Source: JANXQE01 sp035651635 (GTDB taxonomy: Bacteria; Verrucomicrobiota; Verrucomicrobiia; Limisphaerales; UBA8199). Taken from it: a stretch of DNA of 45,960 bases. The position numbers were made by a program, and so were the translations under genes. The notes below the pieces were generated by a model. The model was given only the letters and a program-made list of their open reading frames with translations. It ran no database searches and had not been told where the DNA came from. The stretch spans positions 1 through 45,960 of the forward strand of contig DASRFK010000219.1 of the NCBI GenBank assembly GCA_035651635.1, written 5' to 3'. Every line of letters begins with the position of its first letter. The stretch's first letter is position 1. This document shows positions 33,860-41,025 of the stretch, piece after piece.

Positions 33860-34549
33860 ACCTGCAATGTTCGTCCGTTTTTCGCTCCGGTTTGGTGGGC
33901 ATTCGGCTGGTGCATCGGTCATGCTTGCCGTCGGCCGGATCATGGACGAGCTAACTCGTTTACGCGGGACGGTCAAGCGCGACCAATATAAGGGGGGGCC
34001 GCAGCCGGCCGCACTGGGGTGTAGTGCTTAAGAAAAGGCTCGGGTACATTGGGACGAATGCACGAGGATGCCTCTAACGTCGCGCGGCCAAGCTTTCGCG
34101 CCGTTTGCGACGCTGTGAGCCGTTTCGAGCTGAGTCGTTCCCTGCGCCTTAAGGCCGAGTCGTTTTGGAGTCTTCCTTTTCCATCCGCGTTTTGATTGAC
34201 GGTTTTTCCTTGGTACCAACCCTACCAGCGTTACGGACTTTGTTGTTTTCTGTATGGGAAATCTCCGGGCGCATCCAGTTTGCGGGACACACGAGGACTA
34301 AGCCGTAACGATGCAGTTCAACCACGGATGGACACGGATGAACACTGATAAAATGAGCGGATTGCCATCAACTCGGCCGCCTGAGCTCGCATCACCTTTA
34401 GGTGAACGGAGCAGGCTTGCCCGAGATAGCTTCTGCCCCTGTCTCATCCGTGCGAATCGGTGTTCATCGGTGGTTTTTAGCTGCATTGTTTAGACTAAAG
34501 CGGGACCTGTAAAATTGCCGATCCCAGCCTCAAAGCGTCACAGTCTCGA
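33860..34549. other. Long non-coding region with a dispersed element
   Basis: 690 bp. The middle part holds the element at 34311-34486. The remainder has several short open frames on both strands, none with a ribosome site or family pattern; a 63-codon minus-strand frame at 34028-34219 is basic and repeat-like. The promoter of the Calx-beta gene should be just above 33859. Confidence 0.45.
34311..34486 (+). repeat. Dispersed element with inverted ends (copy 2 of the GGATGGACACGGATG motif)
   Basis: The left end ATGCAGTTCAACCACGGATG, continuing to 34349, is a near-copy of 8991-9029. The right end (34445-34486) reads CATCCGTGCGAATCGGTGTT and ends TTTTTAGCTGCAT, the approximate reverse complement of the left end. 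The element is thus about 176 bp with imperfect terminal inverted repeats opening ATGCAG and closing CTGCAT, and no coding capacity. This fits a miniature inverted-repeat element. Confidence 0.75.
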
Positions 34550-35230
34550 TCACTTCACAGACGAATCTTCCGCCGGAGTTTTCGGGGCTGCGCCTTCGTT
34601 GGTCTTGGGGTTATCGTCGGCTTTTGCCGCGGCTGGCTCCTGCGTCTGATTGCCGAGCCCCTGTAGTTTTGTGAGAAAATCCTTCGGGACCTTGCCCGAT
34701 TGCGAGGCGATCTTGATCAGCTTGCCAATCGATACACGGCCAACGATATTCCCAATGACTGCTTCGTGGCCGTCAAAGACCAATACAGCCAGGCCGGTCG
34801 TGGCCTCACCTGCGGGATCCGACATGGCATAAACCCCCACATGCTCCTTCTGCTCGGGGACGCTGACGATTGTCGTCCATTTCTTTTCCAGCTCCCTCTG
34901 GAGTGTTTTCACGGCCTTGTCCACGGCCGCCCGATTGGTCTGGTTGACCGCGATCACGACGACTCGGATTAATTTTACCTCCTTGATTAGGTCGGCAATA
35001 TCGATCCCCGCAACCACCGAACCATTGGTTGAACCATTGAGCTCGGATAACGCATCCTTCAGCAGGAAGCGGGGTAGGTTGAGGTTCACTTCCGGTCGAA
35101 TCGTTTTCAGATCGAGCACCTTGTCGATGGGCAGATACGCGGGGTCGCTTTCCACCCCGGTTTCGCCGAAGCCGGCTAGAGGATACGCGGTCAAGACCAC
35201 GAGCATGAATGAGATGATCCATTTTTTCAT
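34550..35230 (-). CDS. Exported DUF4252-like protein of a sigma factor operon
   Basis: 226 residues from the Met at 35230. The signal peptide is MKKWIISFMLVVLTAYPLAG. The body, with LIKEVKLIRVVVIAVNQTN, KTLQRELEKKWTTIVSVPEQ and HVGVYAMSDPAGEATTGLAV, fits DUF4252, a family often placed downstream of an ECF sigma/anti-sigma pair. The last ~35 residues are a Lys/Pro/Glu-rich disordered tail. Its ATG overlaps the anti-sigma-like stop (ATGA), so the three genes form one translationally coupled operon. It may be the effector or sensor of that switch, probably periplasmic. The family's function is not established. Confidence 0.85.
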   Translation of the reverse strand: MKKWIISFMLVVLTAYPLAGFGETGVESDPAYLPIDKVLDLKTIRPEVNLNLPRFLLKDALSELNGSTNGSVVAGIDIADLIKEVKLIRVVVIAVNQTNRAAVDKAVKTLQRELEKKWTTIVSVPEQKEHVGVYAMSDPAGEATTGLAVLVFDGHEAVIGNIVGRVSIGKLIKIASQSGKVPKDFLTKLQGLGNQTQEPAAAKADDNPKTNEGAAPKTPAEDSSVK

Positions 35231-35634
35231 AATTCTGTATGACGGATGATTTTGTTCTTTGCGGTCTCGATCCCATTGCGCAGCGGTGGAATCGCCCGGT
35301 CCCAAATTACGGTTTGTGAGTGCGCCCCGGCGTCGAGCAACACCGTCCCAATTAATCCCAAAGCTGTTTCCGCTTCGCGGGCGGATTGCATTCGGCCGTG
35401 CGGCTGCTGCGCAGCCAATTCGGGTTGATGTCCGGCGTTCCCGTCCGCTGGCTGATATCTAATGAAAAGGGCACCCAGGAGCACGGCGCCTGCCAGCGCC
35501 ATTGGGATTGCAGGACGAAGCCAGCCGGGCCCTGGCGTTTCGGCCGCAATCCTGCGCAATGCCCCGTCTATGACCCGCCTGGGGCAGGTCTCTTTACTCA
35601 GTTCGCGCACTAATCCGGGCAGGTCTTCTTGCAT
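35227..35634 (-). CDS. Small single-pass membrane protein, putative anti-sigma factor
   Basis: 135 residues. One membrane helix (PAIPMALAGAVLLGALFIRY, about 41-60) separates a ~40-residue cytoplasmic N-terminus (MQEDLPGLVRELSKETCPRR) from a ~75-residue C-terminal part. The N-terminus has no zinc-binding HxxxCxxC motif, so it is not a classical ZAS anti-sigma. Its position supports the role: it overlaps the sigma gene by 25 bases upstream and DUF4252 by four bases downstream. The assignment rests on gene order and topology, not on a recognised domain. Confidence 0.75.
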   Translation of the reverse strand: MQEDLPGLVRELSKETCPRRVIDGALRRIAAETPGPGWLRPAIPMALAGAVLLGALFIRYQPADGNAGHQPELAAQQPHGRMQSAREAETALGLIGTVLLDAGAHSQTVIWDRAIPPLRNGIETAKNKIIRHTEL

Positions 35635-36146
35635 GGCGTGTCCTGAATTGTCAGATTCGAAAGTCTCTCCCGCGCGCGTGAGAGATAGACCTTGACGCTA
35701 TTGAGCGGGATGCCCAGGGTGCTGGCGATTTCCCGGTAGCGCAAACCGTTGACTTCATAGAGGAGGAACACGCTTCTGAGGTTCTCCGGCAGCTTGAGCA
35801 GGGCCTCGCGGGCTTGTTCGAGGCGCAGGTTCGAATCGGCGGCCAGGCTGGGATTGACCGCAAATTCATCCGTCTGCTCCTCCAGCACGCCGTCGTCCAG
35901 CGACAGCGGCGCGGCCCGATGCGAGCGCCGGCGGATTTGGTCCAGGCAATAATAGCGCGTAGTTTGCAACAGCCAGGCCCTGAGGTTAAACGGGTTGATC
36001 CGAGGCAAATGGCGCCAGAGCCGGAGCAGGACCTCCTGCGTCGCATCCTCCGCGTCGGCTTGATTGGCCAGTAAGGCGCGAGCGTAGCGATAGACCTCAT
36101 CACTATGCCGTTCACACAGGATTTTGAATTCGAGTTCACGAATCAT
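35610..36146 (-). CDS. ECF-type RNA polymerase sigma factor
   Basis: 178 residues from the Met at 36146, chosen because an AGGGGTGG ribosome-site-like stretch lies just upstream; the open frame runs 26 codons further but adds nothing sigma-like. Region 2 is HSDEVYRYARALLANQADAE followed by DATQEVLLRLWRHL, then RAWLLQTTRYYCLDQIRRR. Region 4 is LLKLPENLRSVFLLYEVNGL and RYREIASTLGIPLNSVKVYL, a complete helix-turn-helix. It heads a tight operon with a putative membrane anti-sigma and a DUF4252 protein. A 119-bp concentric palindrome sits about 100-220 bases upstream and could affect its expression. Confidence 0.95.
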   Translation of the reverse strand: MIRELEFKILCERHSDEVYRYARALLANQADAEDATQEVLLRLWRHLPRINPFNLRAWLLQTTRYYCLDQIRRRSHRAAPLSLDDGVLEEQTDEFAVNPSLAADSNLRLEQAREALLKLPENLRSVFLLYEVNGLRYREIASTLGIPLNSVKVYLSRARERLSNLTIQDTPCKKTCPD

Positions 36147-36249
36147 CCCGCCACCCCTTATAACGAACCAGGCGCCGGAATTGTTACAAGGAAAAAGCCC
36201 AAACCAGGAGTTGAGGGCGTGCATCCGGACACTACAGAATCCTCCACTT

Positions 36250-36368
36250 TCATTAACACCGTCGCTTCAGAGCGGTGTACCCATGCCGTAACTGAATTGA
36301 AACTGTTTGAAACAGTTTCAATTTCGGACCAGTTCCCCCTCACCTGGCTGAAGCCGCGGTGTTAATGA
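36250..36368. repeat. 119-bp concentric palindrome upstream of the sigma operon
   Basis: An inner perfect 14-bp inverted repeat (AATTGAAACTGTTT at 36295-36308 with 36310-36323, one central base) is nested in an outer perfect 12-bp one (TCATTAACACCG at 36250-36261 with 36357-36368). Both are centred on base 36309. Between them the arms also match partly (GCTTCAG and GGTG with their complements). A shared centre over 119 bp suggests one element, such as a REPIN or MITE, rather than a simple operator. It lies between the debranching-enzyme stop and the sigma start, both on the minus strand, without a T-run. Confidence 0.8.
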
Positions 36369-36411
36369 CAGGTCTGGCGTCCTACAAAATATCCCGACCA
36401 AGGTCTACGCG

Positions 36412-38478
36412 CTAGGCCTGGACCGCGGCGGGTTTGCTTTCCGGCGCGGTCTTGGCCCAGCAGCGGAGGACTTCGGCCACGCTCCAGGCCTGGGCGATGC
36501 AACCGCGCGGCGTGAACGGCGGTTCGGCATCGAAAATCTCGCTAATCGAGCCCACGCACGCATCGTCCAGGTGGCGCTCAAATCCTTCTAAAAACCCGCG
36601 CGCTCCGGCGCGATCCTCCGGGTGAACTTTCAGCCAGGCATCAACGAAAGGGCCAATTAACCATGCCCAGACTGTGCCTTGATGATAAGCAGCATCGCGG
36701 GCGCGGAGATCGCCGAAATACTTCGGCTTGTAATCCGGATTATCCCGGCTCAGCGAGCGCAAGCCAAAGGGAGTTAACAGACGCTCGTGAACCACCTCCA
36801 GGACTGGCTTCCAACGGTTCGGCTCGAGCACGGGGAATTCGAGAGAAAAGGACAGAAGCTGGTTAGGGCGGCAGGAAGCATCGTCTCCAGTTTCCCCATC
36901 GATAACGTCGTACAGATAATTGCCCGCGGCGTACCAGAACCGGCGGTTAAAGGATTCTTGCGCGCGTCGCGCATGCTCGGCAGTGGACTTGGCCGCCGGT
37001 TCGCCGTGCTCCTCACGAAGCCAGCGTTCCAGCAACCGCAGGGCATTGTACCAGAGCCCGTTGATTTCGACTGCCTTTCCTCGGCGCGGAGTCACCACCC
37101 AGTTATCGACCTTCGCGTCCATCCAGGTCAGCTGATATCCGGGGGCGGCCTGGGATAACAAGCCATCGCGCGGGTCGACTTTGATCCCGAAATCTGTTCC
37201 GCGCAAATGATGGTCCACGATATCCACTAGCTTAGGCAGGATCAGGCGCAGCGTGCTTCGGTCGCCCGTCAGCTGCACGTACCGGCTCAGCGCATGGAAG
37301 AACCACAGCGTGGCATCGGCGGTGTGGTACAGCCCCTCGTTTTTGCCTTCGGGGAACAGATTTGGCAGCAGGCCATGCCGAATGTAATAAGCGAACGTCC
37401 GCAAGATCCAGCCAGCCTCGGTAAATCGCCGGGTAGTAAGCGTCAGTCCTTCCAGGCTGATCATGGTGTCCCGGCCCCAATCGGTGAACCAGTGGTAGCC
37501 GGCGATTACCGTCCGGATATCATCGCCCGCGGCGTGCGCGCGCGCCGAATCCTGGATGCGGCCGGCGGGATTAATAATGAACTGGTCGGCAGCGAGCACC
37601 AGGTCCGCCCCCATGCCTTGCTGAGCCGCCGGAGCGCTGCAAGTGATCAAGCGCTGATGACGCGTGTGGTAAAACCCCAGCGCCTCACCCGGAGTGAGCG
37701 CCAGCATGGTGCTCCACCATTCCGTCGAAGCAACCAGAGTCGCATCCTGGCCCTGCCGCAAAGTGACGGTGAAAAAACCTGGGCTCCAGAGCCAACCCCG
37801 CGAAGGACAGCCTCGCTCGGCTTCTTTGGGATAATAGATTTCCCGGCGACTCCCGCCATCGTACGTTAGCGAGGCGCGGTCCCCTGTCAGCACCAGGCGC
37901 AGACGGGGCAGCATCGAGGGCTGACTTACCTCGTACCGATCGGCTTCGGCCCGCAGGTTGTAATCGTCTGAGAGCTTGGAATCGACCGTCTGTTCGTGAC
38001 CCCGAAAATGCATCGAAGGCCGAAGCTCGAGTTCGATCTCCGTCTGGGTTGAAAGCAAACGATAGTTGATGTGAACGGTGTTCTGGCCGTACAGAAACAA
38101 CACGTGTTTTTCGAGGACTACGCCGTCGATTTCGTAGTGCCAGATCGGCAGCCCGTTTTCGAGCCGAAATTCTGTCAGGCAATGGGAGACTTTGCTGACT
38201 TCCTCAGGTTCACTGGGCTCCGCGCCGCCGATTTGGACAAGATGCCCGTCCGCCAGACGAATCGATTCGTCCAGATGATTGAGCATGACCATGCGGCCGA
38301 AGGGCGCCGGCAAGGCGGCGATAAGCAGGCCGTGGTACCGCCAGCTGACCTGGCCGGAAATCGTGCCGGAGGCGTAGCCCCCGAGTCCGTTGGTGGCAAG
38401 CCACTCGCGTCGCAACAATTGCCTGGCCTCTTCACCTCGTGCTGCGCTGAGATCGATACGGCGGACGACTTTGTACAT
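36412..38478 (-). CDS. Glycogen debranching enzyme (amylo-alpha-1,6-glucosidase type)
   Basis: 688 residues. The N-terminal domain has the family signature REWLATNGLGGYASGTISGQ and VSWRYHGLLIAALPAPFGRM. The C-terminal (alpha/alpha)6 catalytic domain begins near residue 320 with AGYHWFTDWGRDTMISLEGL, and continues through LPNLFPEGKNEGLYHTADAT and YHQGTVWAWLIGPFVDAWLK. These enzymes remove alpha-1,6 branches of glycogen. The gene begins two bases after the treZ stop on the same strand, with its ribosome site (AGGA) inside the end of treZ, so the two are co-expressed: debranched chains become substrates for TreY and TreZ. Confidence 0.95.
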   Translation of the reverse strand: MYKVVRRIDLSAARGEEARQLLRREWLATNGLGGYASGTISGQVSWRYHGLLIAALPAPFGRMVMLNHLDESIRLADGHLVQIGGAEPSEPEEVSKVSHCLTEFRLENGLPIWHYEIDGVVLEKHVLFLYGQNTVHINYRLLSTQTEIELELRPSMHFRGHEQTVDSKLSDDYNLRAEADRYEVSQPSMLPRLRLVLTGDRASLTYDGGSRREIYYPKEAERGCPSRGWLWSPGFFTVTLRQGQDATLVASTEWWSTMLALTPGEALGFYHTRHQRLITCSAPAAQQGMGADLVLAADQFIINPAGRIQDSARAHAAGDDIRTVIAGYHWFTDWGRDTMISLEGLTLTTRRFTEAGWILRTFAYYIRHGLLPNLFPEGKNEGLYHTADATLWFFHALSRYVQLTGDRSTLRLILPKLVDIVDHHLRGTDFGIKVDPRDGLLSQAAPGYQLTWMDAKVDNWVVTPRRGKAVEINGLWYNALRLLERWLREEHGEPAAKSTAEHARRAQESFNRRFWYAAGNYLYDVIDGETGDDASCRPNQLLSFSLEFPVLEPNRWKPVLEVVHERLLTPFGLRSLSRDNPDYKPKYFGDLRARDAAYHQGTVWAWLIGPFVDAWLKVHPEDRAGARGFLEGFERHLDDACVGSISEIFDAEPPFTPRGCIAQAWSVAEVLRCWAKTAPESKPAAVQA

Positions 38479-38480
38479 AG

Positions 38481-40454
38481 TCAGTCCTGATGCTCAGCCT
38501 GCTCTTTCTGCTGGCGCGGGCTGGCCGCGAGAACCAAGGCCGCATGGCCGGCAATCCGCCAGCCATCCTCGCCCAGCACCGGAGGTGCGCCCGTCCCGCC
38601 GTACTTGGGCGATTCACTGGACCACAACAATTCCCAATTGAAGCCAGGCAAGCCCGCCAGCAGAGGCTCGCAGAACACAGCCAGGTGCAAGTCCGTGCCC
38701 AGATTAACCAACAGCAGGCGATCGTCATTTTGTTGGCCAAAAAACCGCACCACAAAGGCCTCGGGGCCTAGTACCGCGCCATCGATGGCCCCGGGTCTGG
38801 GCTCGGAAAAAATCGGATCTTCGCGACGCAACCGGAGCAGGTCCCGATGTAACTGATAAACCGACGAGTGCTTCGCGCGCTCGGAGAAATCGAGTTTGCA
38901 GCGGGCAAAGGTTTCCCCGCTGTGCGGCGCAGCCAGGCAGGGCAAGCTTTCGGCCTCGGCAATTCCCGGGAACTGGGAAAGAAAGCTTTTCCGGCCTTTG
39001 GCGACGAGTGGGGCGAGCTCCGGGTTATGATCGGCGAAATAAAGGAACGGCGCCGAGGCGGCAAACTCCTGGCCTTGAAAGAGCATGGGCGTGGCCGGCC
39101 CTAGAAGCAGCACGGCCGTGAGCGCGCGCAAGCACCCAGGCGAACTCAGCTGGTGCACTCGCAGCCCGGAGAGTGAATTGGCAACTTGATCGTGGTTTTG
39201 CAGGTAGTTGATAAACTGTTCCGGTGCCAAATCGAAGCTCCAACTGCCGCGTGGTTGGTGTTGCCACGCGGAACGCTGTCCCTGGTAGATAAACCCGCGT
39301 TTCAGCGACGAAACAAGTTCTTGCGGACTGCCGGTGTAGTCGGAGTAGTAGGCGTCGGCCCGCCCTGAAAGAGCCACCATCGCCGCATGATGAAAGTCGT
39401 CGTTCCATAGGGCGTCCAGGCCGTAGCCGCCCCGGTCCGCGGCACGGGCGAGCGTGGCGTTTTGCGCCTCATTTTCGGCGACCAGTAGAGTGGCTCGAGA
39501 ACCCGCTGCTCGACGGACCTGGCGTTGGATTGCGGTGTGAATGTTGTCCTCGGAGGCGTCGAAGATTTGCTGCGTGGCATCCAGGCGCAAACCGTCGAGG
39601 TGGTACTCGTCAATCCAATAGGCCGCGTTGGCGCAGAAGAATTCACGGACTGGGCCGGAAGCCTTTCCGTCGAAATTGATGGGTTCGCCCCATTCGTTCT
39701 TATAACGGGTGGAAAAATAATCCTCGGAGAAATTCTTCAAGAAATTCCCATCGGGTCCAAAATGGTTGTACACAACATCGAGAATGACACCCAGGCCGAC
39801 GCGGTGGGCGTGATCGATGAAGCGCCGAAAATCGTCCGGGAAGCCGTACAGTCTCGTGGGCGCGAACAAATCCACCCCGTCATAACCCCAGCCAAACCGG
39901 CCCGGAAATTCCGCCACCGGCATCACTTCCAGAACGGTGATTCCCAGATTTGCCAGCTCCTCCAGTTGTTCCTGCGCGGCCGCCCAGGTCCCTTCCCGGG
40001 TGAAGGTCCCGATATGCAGTTCGTACATGACCTGGCCCGAGCGCTTCACTCCCGGCCAGCCCCCATCGGTCCAGGCGAAGGTGGAGGGATCGACGATCTG
40101 CGAAGGACCATGCGGACCCTCCGGCTGAAAGCGCGACGCCGGATCCGGAAAGCTCCCGCTATCCAATCGGTACCGATAGCGCATTCCCGGATGCGCCTCG
40201 GCAATCTGACCGGAAAAATATCCGTCGGATTCCGCGCCCAATTCGAATTCCCGCGGCGAACCCGGGCCGGAGTCCCCGAGCTGGACTTTGACGTGTCGAG
40301 ACCTGGGAGCCCAGACTCGAAAATGTGTGCCCCCGCCCGCGACCGGTTCGGCGCCAATCGGCAGCCGACGTTGGTACTTGCTTCCGCCGGAGCCCGACAA
40401 CGAATGCACCCCTTCGCCGGCCGTGCGTGGCGGCGCTTGAAACGCAACCTTCAT
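38481..40454 (-). CDS. treZ: Malto-oligosyltrehalose trehalohydrolase
   Basis: 657 residues. An N-terminal carbohydrate-binding-like domain (GGGTHFRVWAPRSRHVKVQL) is followed by QVMYELHIGTFTREGTWAAA and the alpha-amylase-type barrel. Conserved regions: DVVYNHFGPDG (about 224-234), DGLRLDATQQI with the nucleophile Asp (about 286-296), LVAENEA with the acid Glu (about 324-330), and YLQNHDQVANSL (about 418-429). It cleaves maltooligosyl-trehalose to release trehalose. The first ~30 residues (APPRTAGEGVHSLSGSGGSK) are unlike the family and may be an extra tail. Downstream it is coupled to the debranching enzyme; upstream a 39-codon ORF ends five bases before its start. Confidence 0.96.
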   Translation of the reverse strand: MKVAFQAPPRTAGEGVHSLSGSGGSKYQRRLPIGAEPVAGGGTHFRVWAPRSRHVKVQLGDSGPGSPREFELGAESDGYFSGQIAEAHPGMRYRYRLDSGSFPDPASRFQPEGPHGPSQIVDPSTFAWTDGGWPGVKRSGQVMYELHIGTFTREGTWAAAQEQLEELANLGITVLEVMPVAEFPGRFGWGYDGVDLFAPTRLYGFPDDFRRFIDHAHRVGLGVILDVVYNHFGPDGNFLKNFSEDYFSTRYKNEWGEPINFDGKASGPVREFFCANAAYWIDEYHLDGLRLDATQQIFDASEDNIHTAIQRQVRRAAGSRATLLVAENEAQNATLARAADRGGYGLDALWNDDFHHAAMVALSGRADAYYSDYTGSPQELVSSLKRGFIYQGQRSAWQHQPRGSWSFDLAPEQFINYLQNHDQVANSLSGLRVHQLSSPGCLRALTAVLLLGPATPMLFQGQEFAASAPFLYFADHNPELAPLVAKGRKSFLSQFPGIAEAESLPCLAAPHSGETFARCKLDFSERAKHSSVYQLHRDLLRLRREDPIFSEPRPGAIDGAVLGPEAFVVRFFGQQNDDRLLLVNLGTDLHLAVFCEPLLAGLPGFNWELLWSSESPKYGGTGAPPVLGEDGWRIAGHAALVLAASPRQQKEQAEHQD

Positions 40455-40459
40455 AGTTT

Positions 40460-40579
40460 TTAAATCCAGGTTCCAACTTGAGGAGTTTTATCCCAATTGC
40501 AAGTGGGTAGAGCCCACAGAAGGCGCGCCCGCTTTGGATTCCCAGTCGACGCCTGGAAAACATCTTTGAGGGTTCGCAT
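40460..40579 (-). CDS. Candidate 39-codon small protein or leader peptide upstream of treZ
   Basis: An ATG at 40579 is preceded, six bases away, by a good ribosome site (AGAAAGGA). The frame runs 39 codons (MRTLKDVFQASTGNPKRARL, then LWALPTCNWDKTPQVGTWI) and stops five bases before the treZ ATG. The peptide is basic then Trp-rich and has no membrane helix. The spacing favours translational coupling with treZ, whose own ribosome site is weak. It could be a regulatory leader or a small protein of the trehalose operon. It is short enough to be chance, so conservation needs testing. Confidence 0.45.
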   Translation of the reverse strand: MRTLKDVFQASTGNPKRARLLWALPTCNWDKTPQVGTWI

Positions 40580-40721
40580 CAGCGATCCTTTCTGACTGTT
40601 TGATGGTTCGTCAAGCAACACCACAAAAGGCCGCAGGTGTACTGACGCCAACGGCGTCACTTATACCAGCTCAACGCGCCAGCCTTGGGGTGATGGCCGA
40701 AAAGCCTAAAAGCGGTTAGAA

Positions 40722-40789
40722 TTCGGTTTGGAGTCCCGCCTTTAGGCGGCCTGACGCCAAACCGCCTAAAGGCGGGACTCCAAACCGAA
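40722..40789. repeat. Long palindrome, copy 1 (GGAGTCCCGCCTTTAGGCGG type)
   Basis: A perfect 28-bp inverted repeat (40722-40749 with 40762-40789) surrounds a 12-nt loop CCTGACGCCAAA. The arms also contain a smaller palindrome, CCGCCTTTAGGCGG. The core recurs at 40854-40905 in the same order, with loop CCCGACGCCAAA. Together they form the strongest secondary structure in the region upstream of treZ and downstream of the AsmA-like gene. Confidence 0.9.
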
Positions 40790-40792
40790 CTC

Positions 40793-40819
40793 TAAAACAC
40801 GCTCTAAGAGCGTGTTTTA
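40793..40819. repeat. Perfect 13-bp palindrome between the two long hairpins
   Basis: TAAAACACGCTCT (40793-40805) and its exact complement (40807-40819) around one central base. A degenerate half (CTAAAAGACGCTCTAAG) follows the second long hairpin at 40915-40931, so hairpin plus this sequence seem to be one unit repeated twice. Confidence 0.8.
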
Positions 40820-40853
40820 AAGAATACCAACTTGGGCACGGGCGTATGGGTTC

Positions 40854-40905
40854 GGAGTCCCGCCTTTAGGCGGCCCGACGCCAAACCGCCTAAAGGCGGG
40901 ACTCC
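40854..40905. repeat. Long palindrome, copy 2 (GGAGTCCCGCCTTTAGGCGG type)
   Basis: Perfect 20-bp arms (40854-40873 and 40886-40905) around a 12-nt loop that differs from copy 1 at one position. The core is identical to copy 1 and starts about 125 bp after it, but the outer eight bases of the arms have diverged (TTCGGTTT versus GGGTTC). Confidence 0.9.
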
Positions 40906-40974
40906 AAACGGGATCTAAAAGACGCTCTAAGTAAATGCGGTCGCCGAAAGCCAAATCCCTATCAGCATAGTCTA

Positions 40975-41013
40975 TCAGTATCGGTGTTCATCTGTGTTCA
41001 TCCGTGGTTCTTC
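40975..41013 (-). repeat. Dispersed repeat, copy 3 (inverted, diverged)
   Basis: Read on the minus strand this is GAACCACGGATGAACACAGA followed by TGAACACCGATACTGATAG, a diverged copy of the motif at 8991 and 34311. It sits directly downstream of the AsmA-like gene and next to the paired palindromes. Confidence 0.7.
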
Positions 41014-41025
41014 CATATCACCCGG

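Noticed and set aside
34028..34219. 63-codon basic minus-strand ORF
   Set aside because: No ribosome site, no family resemblance and composition like the surrounding non-coding DNA.
36295..36323. Simple operator or terminator for the debranching enzyme gene
   Set aside because: No T-run follows, and the outer arms sharing the same centre indicate a larger repeat element; an operator role is not excluded but is second choice.
40722..40931. Possible CRISPR array
   Set aside because: Only two repeat units, each a long hairpin, with no regular spacers and no cas genes in the window.
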